Below, piece by piece: positions 51,168-59,380 of a stretch of DNA of 64,000 nt. Source of the stretch: DALYJJ01 sp031969915 (GTDB lineage: Bacteria; Acidobacteriota; Terriglobia; Bryobacterales; Bryobacteraceae). Below the pieces are notes generated by a model, which searched no databases, was not told the DNA's origin, and saw only the letters and a list, made by a program, of their open reading frames with translations. The translations under genes and the position numbers were made by a program. Position 1 is the first letter of the stretch. Every line of letters begins with the position of its first letter. The stretch is from the NCBI GenBank assembly GCA_031969915.1, contig DALYJJ010000003.1, positions 1 through 64,000 of the forward strand, read 5' to 3'.

Positions 51168-51192
51168 ATCCGAGAGAATAGCAGACCACCAG

Positions 51193-52218
51193 TTAGAACA
51201 AACTGCTCTGCGCGCCGCCGCCGCGGCGGGCGATGCCGAAGTAGTCAAACGCGCGCTGCATCGCCACGCGGCCGCGCGGTGTCCGGTCAATGAAGCCGAG
51301 CTGCATCAAATAGGGCTCGTACACCTCTTCGATGGTCGAGGGCTCCTCATCGATGGACGCCGCGATGGTATTCAAACCAACCGGCCCTCCGTTGTACTTC
51401 TCCAGGATCGTGATCATGATCTTCTGATCGATCTCATCGAGTCCGTAGCGGTCCACTTCCAGCAGGTCGAGCGCGGTGCGGGCCACCTGTTCGTCGATGT
51501 GCCCTTGCGCGCGCACTTCGGCGTAGTCGCGCACTCGCCGCAACAAGCGGTTGGCAATGCGAGGCGTGCCCCGTGCCCGGCGGGCGATCTCCCCCGCGCC
51601 GGGCTTTTCGATGGTCACGTTCAGCAGGTTCGCGGAGCGCATCACAATGCGCGTCAGTTCCGGTTCATCGTAGTGGTTCAGCCGCAGGATCAGCCCGAAG
51701 CGACTGCGCAGGGGCGGACTGAGCAGTCCCTGACGCGTGGTCGCGCCGATGGCCGTGAAGCGCGGCACGGGCAATGAATGCGCCCGCGCCCCAGGTCCCT
51801 GTCCGATGAGGATGTCGACGCGGAAATCCTCGAGCGCGGAATAGAGCATCTCTTCCACATCCGGCAGCAGCCGGTGGATCTCATCGATGAAGAAGACCTG
51901 CAGCGACCGTATGTTGCTCAGGATGCCGGTGAGGTCGAGCTTCTTCTGCAGGATCGGGCCGCTGGTTTGATCGAACGCCACGCCTAGTTCGTTGGCGATG
52001 ATTGTGGCCAGCGTGGTTTTGCCCAGGCCGGGCGGCCCGTAGAGCAGGACGTGGTCCATCGCCTCGCCGCGCCGCCGCGCGGCTTCAATGGCGATGGCGA
52101 GGTTTTCCTTGAGCTTGGGCTGGCCGGTGAAGTCCTCCAGGCGCTGCGGCCGCAGTGAGGCCTCGAACTGCTGGTCTTCGGGTTGTGCCGCGCCGGAGAC
52201 AATGCCCTTCTCGCGCAT
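51193..52218 (-). CDS. ruvB: Holliday junction helicase RuvB
   Basis: A 341-aa AAA+ motor. LRPQRLEDFTGQPKLKENLAI at the start, Walker A GPPGLGKTT, Walker B FIDEIHRL, GATTRQGLLSPPLRSRFG (sensor and Arg finger), then winged helix ending RTPRGRVAMQRAF. It drives branch migration with RuvA, encoded 3 nt upstream. Confidence 0.98.
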   Translation of the reverse strand: MREKGIVSGAAQPEDQQFEASLRPQRLEDFTGQPKLKENLAIAIEAARRRGEAMDHVLLYGPPGLGKTTLATIIANELGVAFDQTSGPILQKKLDLTGILSNIRSLQVFFIDEIHRLLPDVEEMLYSALEDFRVDILIGQGPGARAHSLPVPRFTAIGATTRQGLLSPPLRSRFGLILRLNHYDEPELTRIVMRSANLLNVTIEKPGAGEIARRARGTPRIANRLLRRVRDYAEVRAQGHIDEQVARTALDLLEVDRYGLDEIDQKIMITILEKYNGGPVGLNTIAASIDEEPSTIEEVYEPYLMQLGFIDRTPRGRVAMQRAFDYFGIARRGGGAQSSLF

Positions 52219-52221
52219 CGG

Positions 52222-52830
52222 CTACCTCACCAGCTCCAGCGCCTTCCGGAAGAGCGGCTCGAACTCGGGCCCCGCTCCGCCCGCCTTCGCCTTGCGCACG
52301 GCCACTTCGGCGGCGGCCCGCTGGCACCCCAGGTTCGTCAGCGCGGACAGCACGTCCATCTCGACGGCGGAAAACGCGGACGGGGCCGGCGCCGCGCCGC
52401 CGCCGGTGGAGACGGCGCCCGCCGCCACGGCGTCCAGCTTGTCGCGCAACTCCAGCACCATGCGCTCAGCGGTCTTCTTGCCGACTCCCGGAATTCTCAC
52501 CAGGCGCGCCACTTCACTCGCGCGGATGGCCGATACCAGGTCCTCCACCGCCAGCCCGGAAAGCACCGTGACGGCGAGCTTCGGTCCGATCCCCGACACC
52601 CCGATCAGTTTCTCAAAGACCGCCTTCTCGTCCTGGGTCGCGAACCCGAAGAGCGCCAGCGCATCCTCTCGCACGTGAGTATGGATGCGGAGCCGGACCT
52701 CGGCCCCCGCGGCGGGCAGCGCGGAGAACGTGGACACGGGGACGGTTACGTCGTAGCCGACGCCGCCGGCTTCCACCACCACCTGGTTCGGGCTCTTCTC
52801 AAGGAGCGTGCCGCGCAGAAACGCGATCAT
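52222..52830 (-). CDS. ruvA: Holliday junction DNA-binding protein RuvA
   Basis: A 202-aa protein: MIAFLRGTLLEKSPNQVVVEAGGVGY at the start (OB fold), helix-hairpin-helix words GVSGIGPKLAVTVLSG and IPGVGKKTAERMV, and a C-terminal RuvB-binding domain (VLSALTNLGCQRAAAEVAV). Adjacent to ruvB. ruvC is not in the window. Confidence 0.97.
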   Translation of the reverse strand: MIAFLRGTLLEKSPNQVVVEAGGVGYDVTVPVSTFSALPAAGAEVRLRIHTHVREDALALFGFATQDEKAVFEKLIGVSGIGPKLAVTVLSGLAVEDLVSAIRASEVARLVRIPGVGKKTAERMVLELRDKLDAVAAGAVSTGGGAAPAPSAFSAVEMDVLSALTNLGCQRAAAEVAVRKAKAGGAGPEFEPLFRKALELVR

Positions 52831-52849
52831 GGGAAGATTGAATTATCGC

Positions 52850-53578
52850 ATGGCGCGGCGATTGTTCTTTGTCGACGAAGTGCGCGGCGGACGCGCGGAG
52901 ATGGCAGGCGAGGAGGCCCGGCACCTTCGGCGCGTGTTGCGCGCCGAGGTCGGCCAACGCTACGAGATCTCCGATAACGAAGCGCTCTACCTGGCCGAGA
53001 TCGACGGCTTCGGGAAAGATGCGATTTCGTTCCGCATCCTGGAGCGGCTCCGCCGTGAGGAGTTCCCGGTCGCCATCACCCTCTTCGCCGCTCTCATCAA
53101 ATTCGATCACTTCGAGTGGATGCTGGAGAAGGCCACCGAACTCGGCGCCGGTACGATCATCCCCGTAGAAACGGTACGGACCGAGCGTGGACTGGAGGTC
53201 GCGGCCCGCAAGCGCGCGGATCGATGGCGCAGGATTCTGCTCGAGAGCAGCCAGCAATCGCGGCGGGCGCGGCGCCCCTCGCTGGGAGAACTTCTCACCT
53301 TGGAAGAGGCGCTCCGCTGCCCCGCGGCAGAGAGACTGTTTCTCGACGAATCCGAGGCCGCCGCGCCCCTGACCTCCGCCCTTGCTCCCGGCGAGTTGCC
53401 ACGGGACGCAGCGTTGATCGCCGGTCCAGAAGGCGGCTGGGTGGACTCCGAGCGCACCCGTGCGAGGGAATTGGGCTGGACGCCGGTGTCCCTGGGCCCG
53501 TGCATCTTGCGGGCGGAAACAGCGGCCATCGCAGGGCTGGCCGTGCTCACTTCCGCCTACTGGACACGAACTTCGTAA
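52850..53578 (+). CDS. rsmE: 16S rRNA m3U1498 methyltransferase RsmE
   Basis: A 242-aa SPOUT methyltransferase. MARRLFFVDEV, then HLRRVLRAEVGQRYEISD (PUA-like part), KFDHFEWMLEKATELGAGTIIPV, LLESSQQSRRARRP, LIAGPEGGWVDSE and LGPCILRAETAAIAGLAVLTS (the knot and SAM site). The start at 52850 fits the family; 52829 is possible. It is divergent from ruvA. Confidence 0.95.
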   Translation: MARRLFFVDEVRGGRAEMAGEEARHLRRVLRAEVGQRYEISDNEALYLAEIDGFGKDAISFRILERLRREEFPVAITLFAALIKFDHFEWMLEKATELGAGTIIPVETVRTERGLEVAARKRADRWRRILLESSQQSRRARRPSLGELLTLEEALRCPAAERLFLDESEAAAPLTSALAPGELPRDAALIAGPEGGWVDSERTRARELGWTPVSLGPCILRAETAAIAGLAVLTSAYWTRTS

Positions 53579-53591
53579 TAGAATAGTCATA

Positions 53592-54551
53592 ATGCAGGAC
53601 TACGCGGCGGAGCGGATTCGGAATCTGCTCGCGCGATTCGTTTTTGAGTTGAATCGGGCATCGAAGAGCGGCCGGGATCCGGATGCGATCCACACCTTGC
53701 GTGTTTCCGTGCGCCGCTTGGGGCTGGCCTTGCGCGCCTTTCATCAGTTCTTCCCGGCCAAGCCGGTGAAGAAGGTGCGGCGGCGGTTACGTCGGCTCAT
53801 GCGCTTCGCGGCGGAGGTGCGCGACCGCGACGTGGCGCTCAGGGTGCTGGATCGAGCCGGAGCGGGCAAGAGCGCTCTGGCCGCTGAGCTTCGCCAGGAG
53901 CGTAAGGCCGCTGAGCGAAGCCTGACGGCGGAGCTGCGCGCGTGGTCCGCGGAGAGCTTTTCGTCGAAGTGGCGGTCAGCTCTCCAGTTGCTATAGACGG
54001 GGATCGACAGGGTGTCGTTCAAGAACAGCAAACCGAAATGGGACGGAGGCAAGAGCCCCGCGGCCAACGCCAAAGCGATTCTGCCCAGGCTGGCGGAAGC
54101 GTATTTCGCGGAGGGGGACAAGCTGCTGGCCTCTCAGCCCACGTTGGAGGAGTACCACGAGCTCCGGCTGGCCACCAAACACTTCCGGTATCTGCTTGAG
54201 AACTTCGAGCCTCTTTACGGCGCCGGGCTGCTCTCCCGCATCGAGGATCTGCGCGCGATCCAGCGCATTCTCGGAGAGTTGAACGACTGCGCCGTGACGC
54301 AGCAGCTACTGCGCGGGCGCACCGCCAACGGACTGCAGAAGATCCTGGAAAGCCAGGTGGGCGCCCTGAGCGATGAGTTCGCCGCGCTCTGGGCCAACCG
54401 GTTCTCCCCCGAACGGCGGCGGCTCTGGATCAACTACCTCCGGACGCATGCCGGGCGGCGCCCGCGGACCCCGCGTAAGCCGGGCGGACGGGCCGTGCGG
54501 CTGCGGGAAGAACCGGGCGAAAAAAAACCGCGAAAGAGCGGCACCCGCTGA
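53592..54551 (+). pseudogene. CHAD-domain gene split by one in-frame TAG
   Basis: Two halves of a CHAD domain lie in one frame. Codons 1-134 (MQDYAAERIRNLL..., HTLRVSVRRLGLALRAFHQFF) are the first four-helix half. A TAG at 53994-53996 follows. The frame then continues with TGIDR-VSFKNSKPKWDGG and the second half (EYHELRLATKHFRYLLENFEPLYG). CHAD proteins bind polyphosphate through His/Arg/Lys on these helices, and both His-containing helices are intact. Possible readings are a recent nonsense mutation, two separate proteins (a GTG lies at 54012) or amber suppression. It follows rsmE by 13 nt. Confidence 0.75.
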
Positions 54552-54666
54552 CGGATTCCGTCCACCTTTCACGCATTAACAAAGTGAGGACAGGTTGAGC
54601 GACGGAGGGCCGGCGCCTCGGAGGATGCCGGCAGTTTGCGCATCAGCCTGCGAGTTCACTGAGGAG

Positions 54667-54954
54667 TTACCAGCCCGCTTGCGGGCCGGAGGAGTGCTGA
54701 GCGGGTGGGTTAGAGGGACCCACCCGTTCGTATTTGTTCAGGTCCTTCCAGTTCACGGTCAACCGTTCCCAACGGTAGCGGACCAACCCCCGAACGCATC
54801 GCCACAGCTCACCCGTCTGCGCCGCCTTGTGAATTGCGGTCGAATTCTGGTTGGCGGCGGCCGGCCAATAGGCCCCCAGCGTCTCCCCCGAGCACCGCGG
54901 CGGCGTCGCGTCGTTGTGCAGGGCGGCGGCGGCGAGTAGGACGGTAGCAAGCAT
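54667..54954 (-). CDS. Small exported protein
   Basis: A 95-aa protein with a short signal segment (MLATVLLAAAALHNDA). The mature part has CSGETLGAYWPAAANQNSTA and WRCVRGLVRYRWERLTVNW. The two Cys may pair in the periplasm. A GGAGG sequence lies 8 nt upstream of the ATG at 54954; the ATG at 54960 would be too close. Function unknown. Confidence 0.65.
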   Translation of the reverse strand: MLATVLLAAAALHNDATPPRCSGETLGAYWPAAANQNSTAIHKAAQTGELWRCVRGLVRYRWERLTVNWKDLNKYERVGPSNPPAQHSSGPQAGW

Positions 54955-55053
54955 GGGCATGTCCTCCACTATGCGCGCGCGGACCGGCGCAGCCGATCCC
55001 TAGCGGTACTGGACTGCCGCCCGGAGCCGTACCGGGACTCCTTTGAGGGGTCG

Positions 55054-55959
55054 CTACTTGAGGATGTCCCGGTGGGATCCCTTGATCTTGTAGCCGAGTT
55101 TGGCCAGCCGCTTCCGAATGTCCTCGGCGATCATCACTGACCGGTGATGTCCGCCGGTGCAGCCGAACGCGATCGTCAGATAGCTTTTTCCTTCCCGCAC
55201 GTAGTGCGGAATGAGATAGACAAGCAGATCGGAGATGCGCTCGATGAAGTCGCCGGTCTGCGGGAAGGAACGGATGTACCGGGCAACCGACGGGTTGCGT
55301 CCCGTGAGGTGCTTGAACTGAGGAATGTAGTTCGGGTTGGGGAGAAAGCGCACGTCGAACACCAGATCGCTGTCCGGCGGGAGACCGTGGCGGAACCCGA
55401 AGCTGGTGACGTAGATCATCAACTGGTTCTCATCGCGGCCGGCGCCGAACTTCTCGCCGATAATCTCGCGCAGCTCGTGGACGTTGAACTTCGACGTGTT
55501 GATCACGTGGTCGGCGAGATCGCGGATGGTCTTGAGCAGTTCCCGCTCGTGTTTGATGGATCGCAGAACCGAGATGCCGGTCCCCAAGGGATGCGGCCGC
55601 CGCGTCTCACTGAAGCGCCGCGCGAGGGTTTCATCGTCCGCCTCCAGATAAATGATCTGGGTGGGGATCGCCTCCTTGAGCTTCTCGAACATCCGGGGGA
55701 ATTCCTTCAGCCGGGCGCCTTCCCGCACATCCACAACCAGCGCCGCGCGGTGAACCGTGGGCGAGGCCAGGGTGAGTTCCGCGAACTTCGGAATCAGATC
55801 GACGGGCAGGTTGTCGACGGAGTAGTAGCCGAGGTCCTCGAGGCTCTTGAGGACCGTCGCCTTGCCCGAGCCGCTGAGCCCGGTGATGATCACCAGTTGG
55901 GGCGCGGAGGTGGCTCGGGCAGGCGGCGGCGTGTCCGGGTGCTTCTTCTTTTTCGCCAT
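55054..55959 (-). CDS. rapZ: RNase adapter / nucleotide-binding protein RapZ
   Basis: A 301-aa protein. P-loop GLSGSGKATVL, then DLGYYSVDNLPVDLIP, RRPHPLG and the C-terminal domain with IAFGCTGGHHRSVMIAEDI, which is the RNA/UDP-GlcNAc sensing part. In E. coli RapZ controls glmS through sRNA decay. The N-terminal 18 residues are a Lys/Pro-rich tail. It lies after hpf as in the classical rpoN locus. Confidence 0.94.
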   Translation of the reverse strand: MAKKKKHPDTPPPARATSAPQLVIITGLSGSGKATVLKSLEDLGYYSVDNLPVDLIPKFAELTLASPTVHRAALVVDVREGARLKEFPRMFEKLKEAIPTQIIYLEADDETLARRFSETRRPHPLGTGISVLRSIKHERELLKTIRDLADHVINTSKFNVHELREIIGEKFGAGRDENQLMIYVTSFGFRHGLPPDSDLVFDVRFLPNPNYIPQFKHLTGRNPSVARYIRSFPQTGDFIERISDLLVYLIPHYVREGKSYLTIAFGCTGGHHRSVMIAEDIRKRLAKLGYKIKGSHRDILK

Positions 55960-55967
55960 GCGGGCGA

Positions 55968-56504
55968 TTACGCTTCCACGAGATCGAAGTGTCCGTCGCG
56001 GCGGCGGACCAGGACGGAGACGCGGTCAGACTGCGCGTCGCGGTAGGCGACGTAATCGAGGCCGTCCTCCATTTCGAGCATCGCTTCCTCCAGCGTCATC
56101 GGCTTCCGCTCGGCCTGGTGGTTCACCCGGAAGATGCGCTTCTCCTGGCCCGCTTCGGGCTCGAACACCGCGATCTCCTCGGGGACCCCCTTGGGCGGGG
56201 CCGACGACCGTTTGGTGTCCCGCCATTTCGTGCGCAGCTTGAGAATCTGCTTCTCCAGCTTGTCGACGGCCTCGTGAACGGCTGCGGACAGGTCGCTATC
56301 GGAGCCCACGCAGACCACGGAATGGTCGTACCACTGGACGGTGATCTCCGCGTGCTGGAGGTGACGCTCCGAAGTGACGATGATCCGCGCTTCCTTCTCG
56401 CCTTTCCGGTCGAAGAACTTCGCGAGTTTAGCGAAGCGCGCCTCGATCTTCGTCTGTTGGGCGGGCAACAACTTATCGATCTTGCCTGTGTAGGTGACCT
56501 TCAT
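55968..56504 (-). CDS. hpf: Long-form ribosome hibernation promoting factor
   Basis: A 178-aa protein: MKVTYTGKIDKLLPAQQTKIEARFAKL with the RNA-binding N-terminal domain (about 1-105), a linker and the C-terminal dimerisation domain (VNHQAERKPMTLEEAMLEME, then SVLVRRRDGHFDLVE). Long Hpf joins 70S ribosomes into 100S dimers. Located between rpoN and rapZ. Confidence 0.94.
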   Translation of the reverse strand: MKVTYTGKIDKLLPAQQTKIEARFAKLAKFFDRKGEKEARIIVTSERHLQHAEITVQWYDHSVVCVGSDSDLSAAVHEAVDKLEKQILKLRTKWRDTKRSSAPPKGVPEEIAVFEPEAGQEKRIFRVNHQAERKPMTLEEAMLEMEDGLDYVAYRDAQSDRVSVLVRRRDGHFDLVEA

Positions 56505-56543
56505 TTGCGCCTCTCAAGGAGACTCGAGGCCGTGCGGTGCGCC

Positions 56544-58133
56544 TCAGGGACGAACGCGCCGCTCGTGGGTCGACGGAATGCGCATATCCTCGCGATACTT
56601 GGCCACGGTGCGGCGGGTGACTTGAATCCCCTCCGCCTGGAGGCGCGCGGTAATCTGCTCATCCGTCAAGGGCCGGGCCTTGTCCTCCTCGTCAATCATC
56701 TTCTTCACTTTGCGCTTCAGAATCAAGAGAGGGGTGGCCGCCCCGGATGGGCCCTGTACGGCCTCCGAAAAGAAATAGCGCAGCTCGAAGACGCCCTGCG
56801 GAGTGTGGGCGTACTTGGCGGCGACAGCGCGGCTCACGGTAGAGGGATGAACGCCGATCTCCTCGGCGACCTCCTTGATCATCATGGGCTTCAGCCGGTC
56901 GATACCGCGCTCCAGAAAATCCATCTGGCGCCGGACGATGGACTGGCAAACCTTGAGGATGGTCTGCTTGCGCTGCTCAATGTTCTTCATCAACTGAAGC
57001 GCCGACGCGTAGCGCTCCTTCACGTAGTTGCGGACCTCTTTGCTCGGCTCCTGGTCGCGGTCGAGCATCCGGCGGTAGTGCGAGTTCAGGCGAAGCTGCG
57101 GGATATCCTCGTCGTTGAGCTGGATGACGTAGTCGTCGCCTTCTTTCGAGATGTAGACGTCGGGCTCAATCACGCGCGCGCCGGGACCCGAGTAGCGCAG
57201 GCCCGGCCGGGGGTCGAGCGTACGAATCACGGCCACCGCGATCTGAATGTGCTCCATGGGCCGCTTCAACAGGCGCGCCAGTTCTTTCCACTGCTTGGTT
57301 TCCACCAGGCGCAGGTGTTCCGAGACGATCCGCCAGGCCAGTCCGCCCTCGGCTCTCCGGCTGGTGAGCTGCAGCAGGAGGCATTCGCGGATATCGCGCG
57401 CCGCGATGCCCGCCGGGTCGAGCGACTGCACGGCCTTGAGCGCCGCTTCGGCGTCGGCCAGCGGGTGGTTGCAGAAGGCCGCGATCTCCTCCAGCGTCCC
57501 AATCAGGAACCCGTTCTCATCCAGGTTGCCGACCACCGATTCGGCCGCGTCGCGCACGTGCTCGGGTAGGACCAGCAGCGCGAGCTGCGAGGTGAGGTGA
57601 TCGGCCAGCGTCACCGGAGCGGAGAGGAAGGTCTCGAACGACGGCTTGTCGACGGACTCCGATGAGGGGCTCTTGTAGCCCGGGTCGAGATAATCGTCGA
57701 AATAGCTGCCGAAATCGATTTCGTCGAAGGGATCGGCCGATTCCTTGACGGTCTCCGGCGCCGGCGCCTCCGCCGATTCCACTGAGGACGACGCCGGACT
57801 GAGGATCTCCGGCTCGGCGGCTTCGAAGTCCATCGGGACGCCGTCGGCCACCTCGGGCGCGTGCTCGAGATCCGCGGTCATGGCTTCCACCACGGACTTA
57901 TCCGAGGGGTCCGCCACGCGCTCCGCCTCAAGGACCGCCTGTACCTCTTCGGGCGTCAGTTCGTCGCCTTCGCCCGATTCTTCCAGCACCGGGTTGCGAG
58001 CGATCTCCTGGGTGATCATCTCCTTGAGCTCCAGCCGGTTGAGCTGAAGCACGGTGACCATCTGCACCAGGCCCGGGGTCAGGATTTGCTTCTGCGCGAC
58101 TTTAAGCTGCAGCCTCGGAGAGAGCAAACTCAT
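56544..58133 (-). CDS. rpoN: RNA polymerase sigma-54 factor
   Basis: A 529-aa sigma factor. Region I: LSPRLQLKVAQKQILTPGLVQ with Gln/Leu pattern. Region II is acidic. The core-binding region has LDPAGIAARDIRECLLLQL. HTH: KEVAEEIGVHPSTVSRAVAAKY. RpoN box: RRTVAKYRED near the end. Two RpoN activators lie elsewhere in this window. Confidence 0.96.
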   Translation of the reverse strand: MSLLSPRLQLKVAQKQILTPGLVQMVTVLQLNRLELKEMITQEIARNPVLEESGEGDELTPEEVQAVLEAERVADPSDKSVVEAMTADLEHAPEVADGVPMDFEAAEPEILSPASSSVESAEAPAPETVKESADPFDEIDFGSYFDDYLDPGYKSPSSESVDKPSFETFLSAPVTLADHLTSQLALLVLPEHVRDAAESVVGNLDENGFLIGTLEEIAAFCNHPLADAEAALKAVQSLDPAGIAARDIRECLLLQLTSRRAEGGLAWRIVSEHLRLVETKQWKELARLLKRPMEHIQIAVAVIRTLDPRPGLRYSGPGARVIEPDVYISKEGDDYVIQLNDEDIPQLRLNSHYRRMLDRDQEPSKEVRNYVKERYASALQLMKNIEQRKQTILKVCQSIVRRQMDFLERGIDRLKPMMIKEVAEEIGVHPSTVSRAVAAKYAHTPQGVFELRYFFSEAVQGPSGAATPLLILKRKVKKMIDEEDKARPLTDEQITARLQAEGIQVTRRTVAKYREDMRIPSTHERRVRP

Positions 58134-58232
58134 TCTGCCAGTATTCTAACAGAGTCCCTCCGGACGACGGCCCGGAAAAAGCCCGAGGCGCGAGGTGCTC
58201 CGCGCCTGAGAGCGGCGGCGTACAATCGTCTG

Positions 58233-58625
58233 ATGCGTCTCCTGGCGTTCTTCGCGCTTGCGGTTCTCACCGCGTCGATCGGGCTCTCACAGCCTCCCGG
58301 CCAGGCAAAGGGAGGTGGCCGTGCCAAGGGGCAGGCGCGCCGGGGCGGACCCTCGCAGGTCGTGTTCGCCGCGGTGGAAATCGACATCATCCGCGGCTAC
58401 TACGGCTCCGCCGGGCTGCCGCCGGGGATTCAGAGGCGCCTGATCCGCAAGGGGACGCTGCCGCCCGGGATCGCGAAGAAGCTGGCCCCGTTTCCCGCCG
58501 GTCTGGAAAGCCAACTCCCGCCCGTGCCCGCCGGGTACCGCCGGGCGTATGTGGACGGCTGGGCGCTCCTGATTCAGGACGCCACCAACGTGGTGATGGA
58601 CGTGATCGCCTTGACGCGGCGGTAG
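58233..58625 (+). CDS. Small exported RcnB-like protein
   Basis: A 130-aa protein with a signal peptide (MRLLAFFALAVLTASIGLS), a basic Gly/Lys/Arg stretch, and tandem LPPG words: GLPPGIQRRLIRKGTLPPGI, then LPPVPAGYRR and IQDATNVVMDVIAL. This is the pattern of RcnB-type periplasmic proteins. It is transcribed against lptB and rpoN and interrupts that conserved cluster. Confidence 0.72.
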   Translation: MRLLAFFALAVLTASIGLSQPPGQAKGGGRAKGQARRGGPSQVVFAAVEIDIIRGYYGSAGLPPGIQRRLIRKGTLPPGIAKKLAPFPAGLESQLPPVPAGYRRAYVDGWALLIQDATNVVMDVIALTRR

Positions 58626-58638
58626 CGGCTGATCCGCC

Positions 58639-59376
58639 TCAGGCCGCCCGCTCGGGCGGATTGAAGTTCTCACCCAGGTACACCTTGCGTACTTCCGGAT
58701 CCCGGGCGAGCGCCTCCGGAGAACCGGCGCGAAAAATCTGGCCGTTGTTGATGATGTAGGCGCGGTCTGTGACGGCCAGTGTCTCGCGCACGTTGTGGTC
58801 GGTGATCAGGATGCCGATGCCGGTGCGCTTCAGGTCGAAGATGATCCGTTGCAGTTCCAGCACCTGGATGGGATCGATACCCGAAAACGGTTCGTCGAGC
58901 AGTAGAAAATTGGGTTCAATGACCAGCGATCGCGCAATCTCGACGCGCCGCCGCTCGCCGCCGGAGAGCATGTAACCCTGGCTCTGCTGCACTTTCTCCA
59001 GGCCCAGTTGCTCCACCAGGCGCGCCATCCGCTCCCGGCGCTCGCGCGAACTCAGCGGCAAGGTCTCGAGGATCGCCATCAGGTTCTCCTCCACCGTGAG
59101 TTTGCGAAACACGCTCGGTTCCTGGGGCAGGTAGCTGATGCCCCGCCGGGCACGCTGATACATGGGCAGCGCGGTGATGTCTTCCTCGTCGAGCAGCACG
59201 CGCCCCGAATCGGGAAGAATCAGGCCCACGATCATGTAGAACGAGGTGGTCTTGCCGGCGCCGTTGGGTCCGAGCAATCCGACCACTTCACCGTTCTCCA
59301 CCGACACCGATACCCCATTCACCACACGGCGGCGGCGATAGGTTTTGGAGACTTCACAGGTACGCAGCGTCGGCAT
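58639..59376 (-). CDS. lptB: LPS export ABC transporter ATP-binding protein
   Basis: A 245-aa ATPase. Walker A GPNGAGKTT, Q-loop SYLPQEPSVF, signature LSGGERRRVEIAR, Walker B FLLLDEPFSGIDPI, H-loop ITDHNVRETL. The HxxHN pattern 'TDHNVRET' marks LptB. It powers lipopolysaccharide export with LptFG. The ATG at 59376 lies 4 nt after the lptCA stop. Confidence 0.96.
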   Translation of the reverse strand: MPTLRTCEVSKTYRRRRVVNGVSVSVENGEVVGLLGPNGAGKTTSFYMIVGLILPDSGRVLLDEEDITALPMYQRARRGISYLPQEPSVFRKLTVEENLMAILETLPLSSRERRERMARLVEQLGLEKVQQSQGYMLSGGERRRVEIARSLVIEPNFLLLDEPFSGIDPIQVLELQRIIFDLKRTGIGILITDHNVRETLAVTDRAYIINNGQIFRAGSPEALARDPEVRKVYLGENFNPPERAA

Positions 59377-59380
59377 CCGG

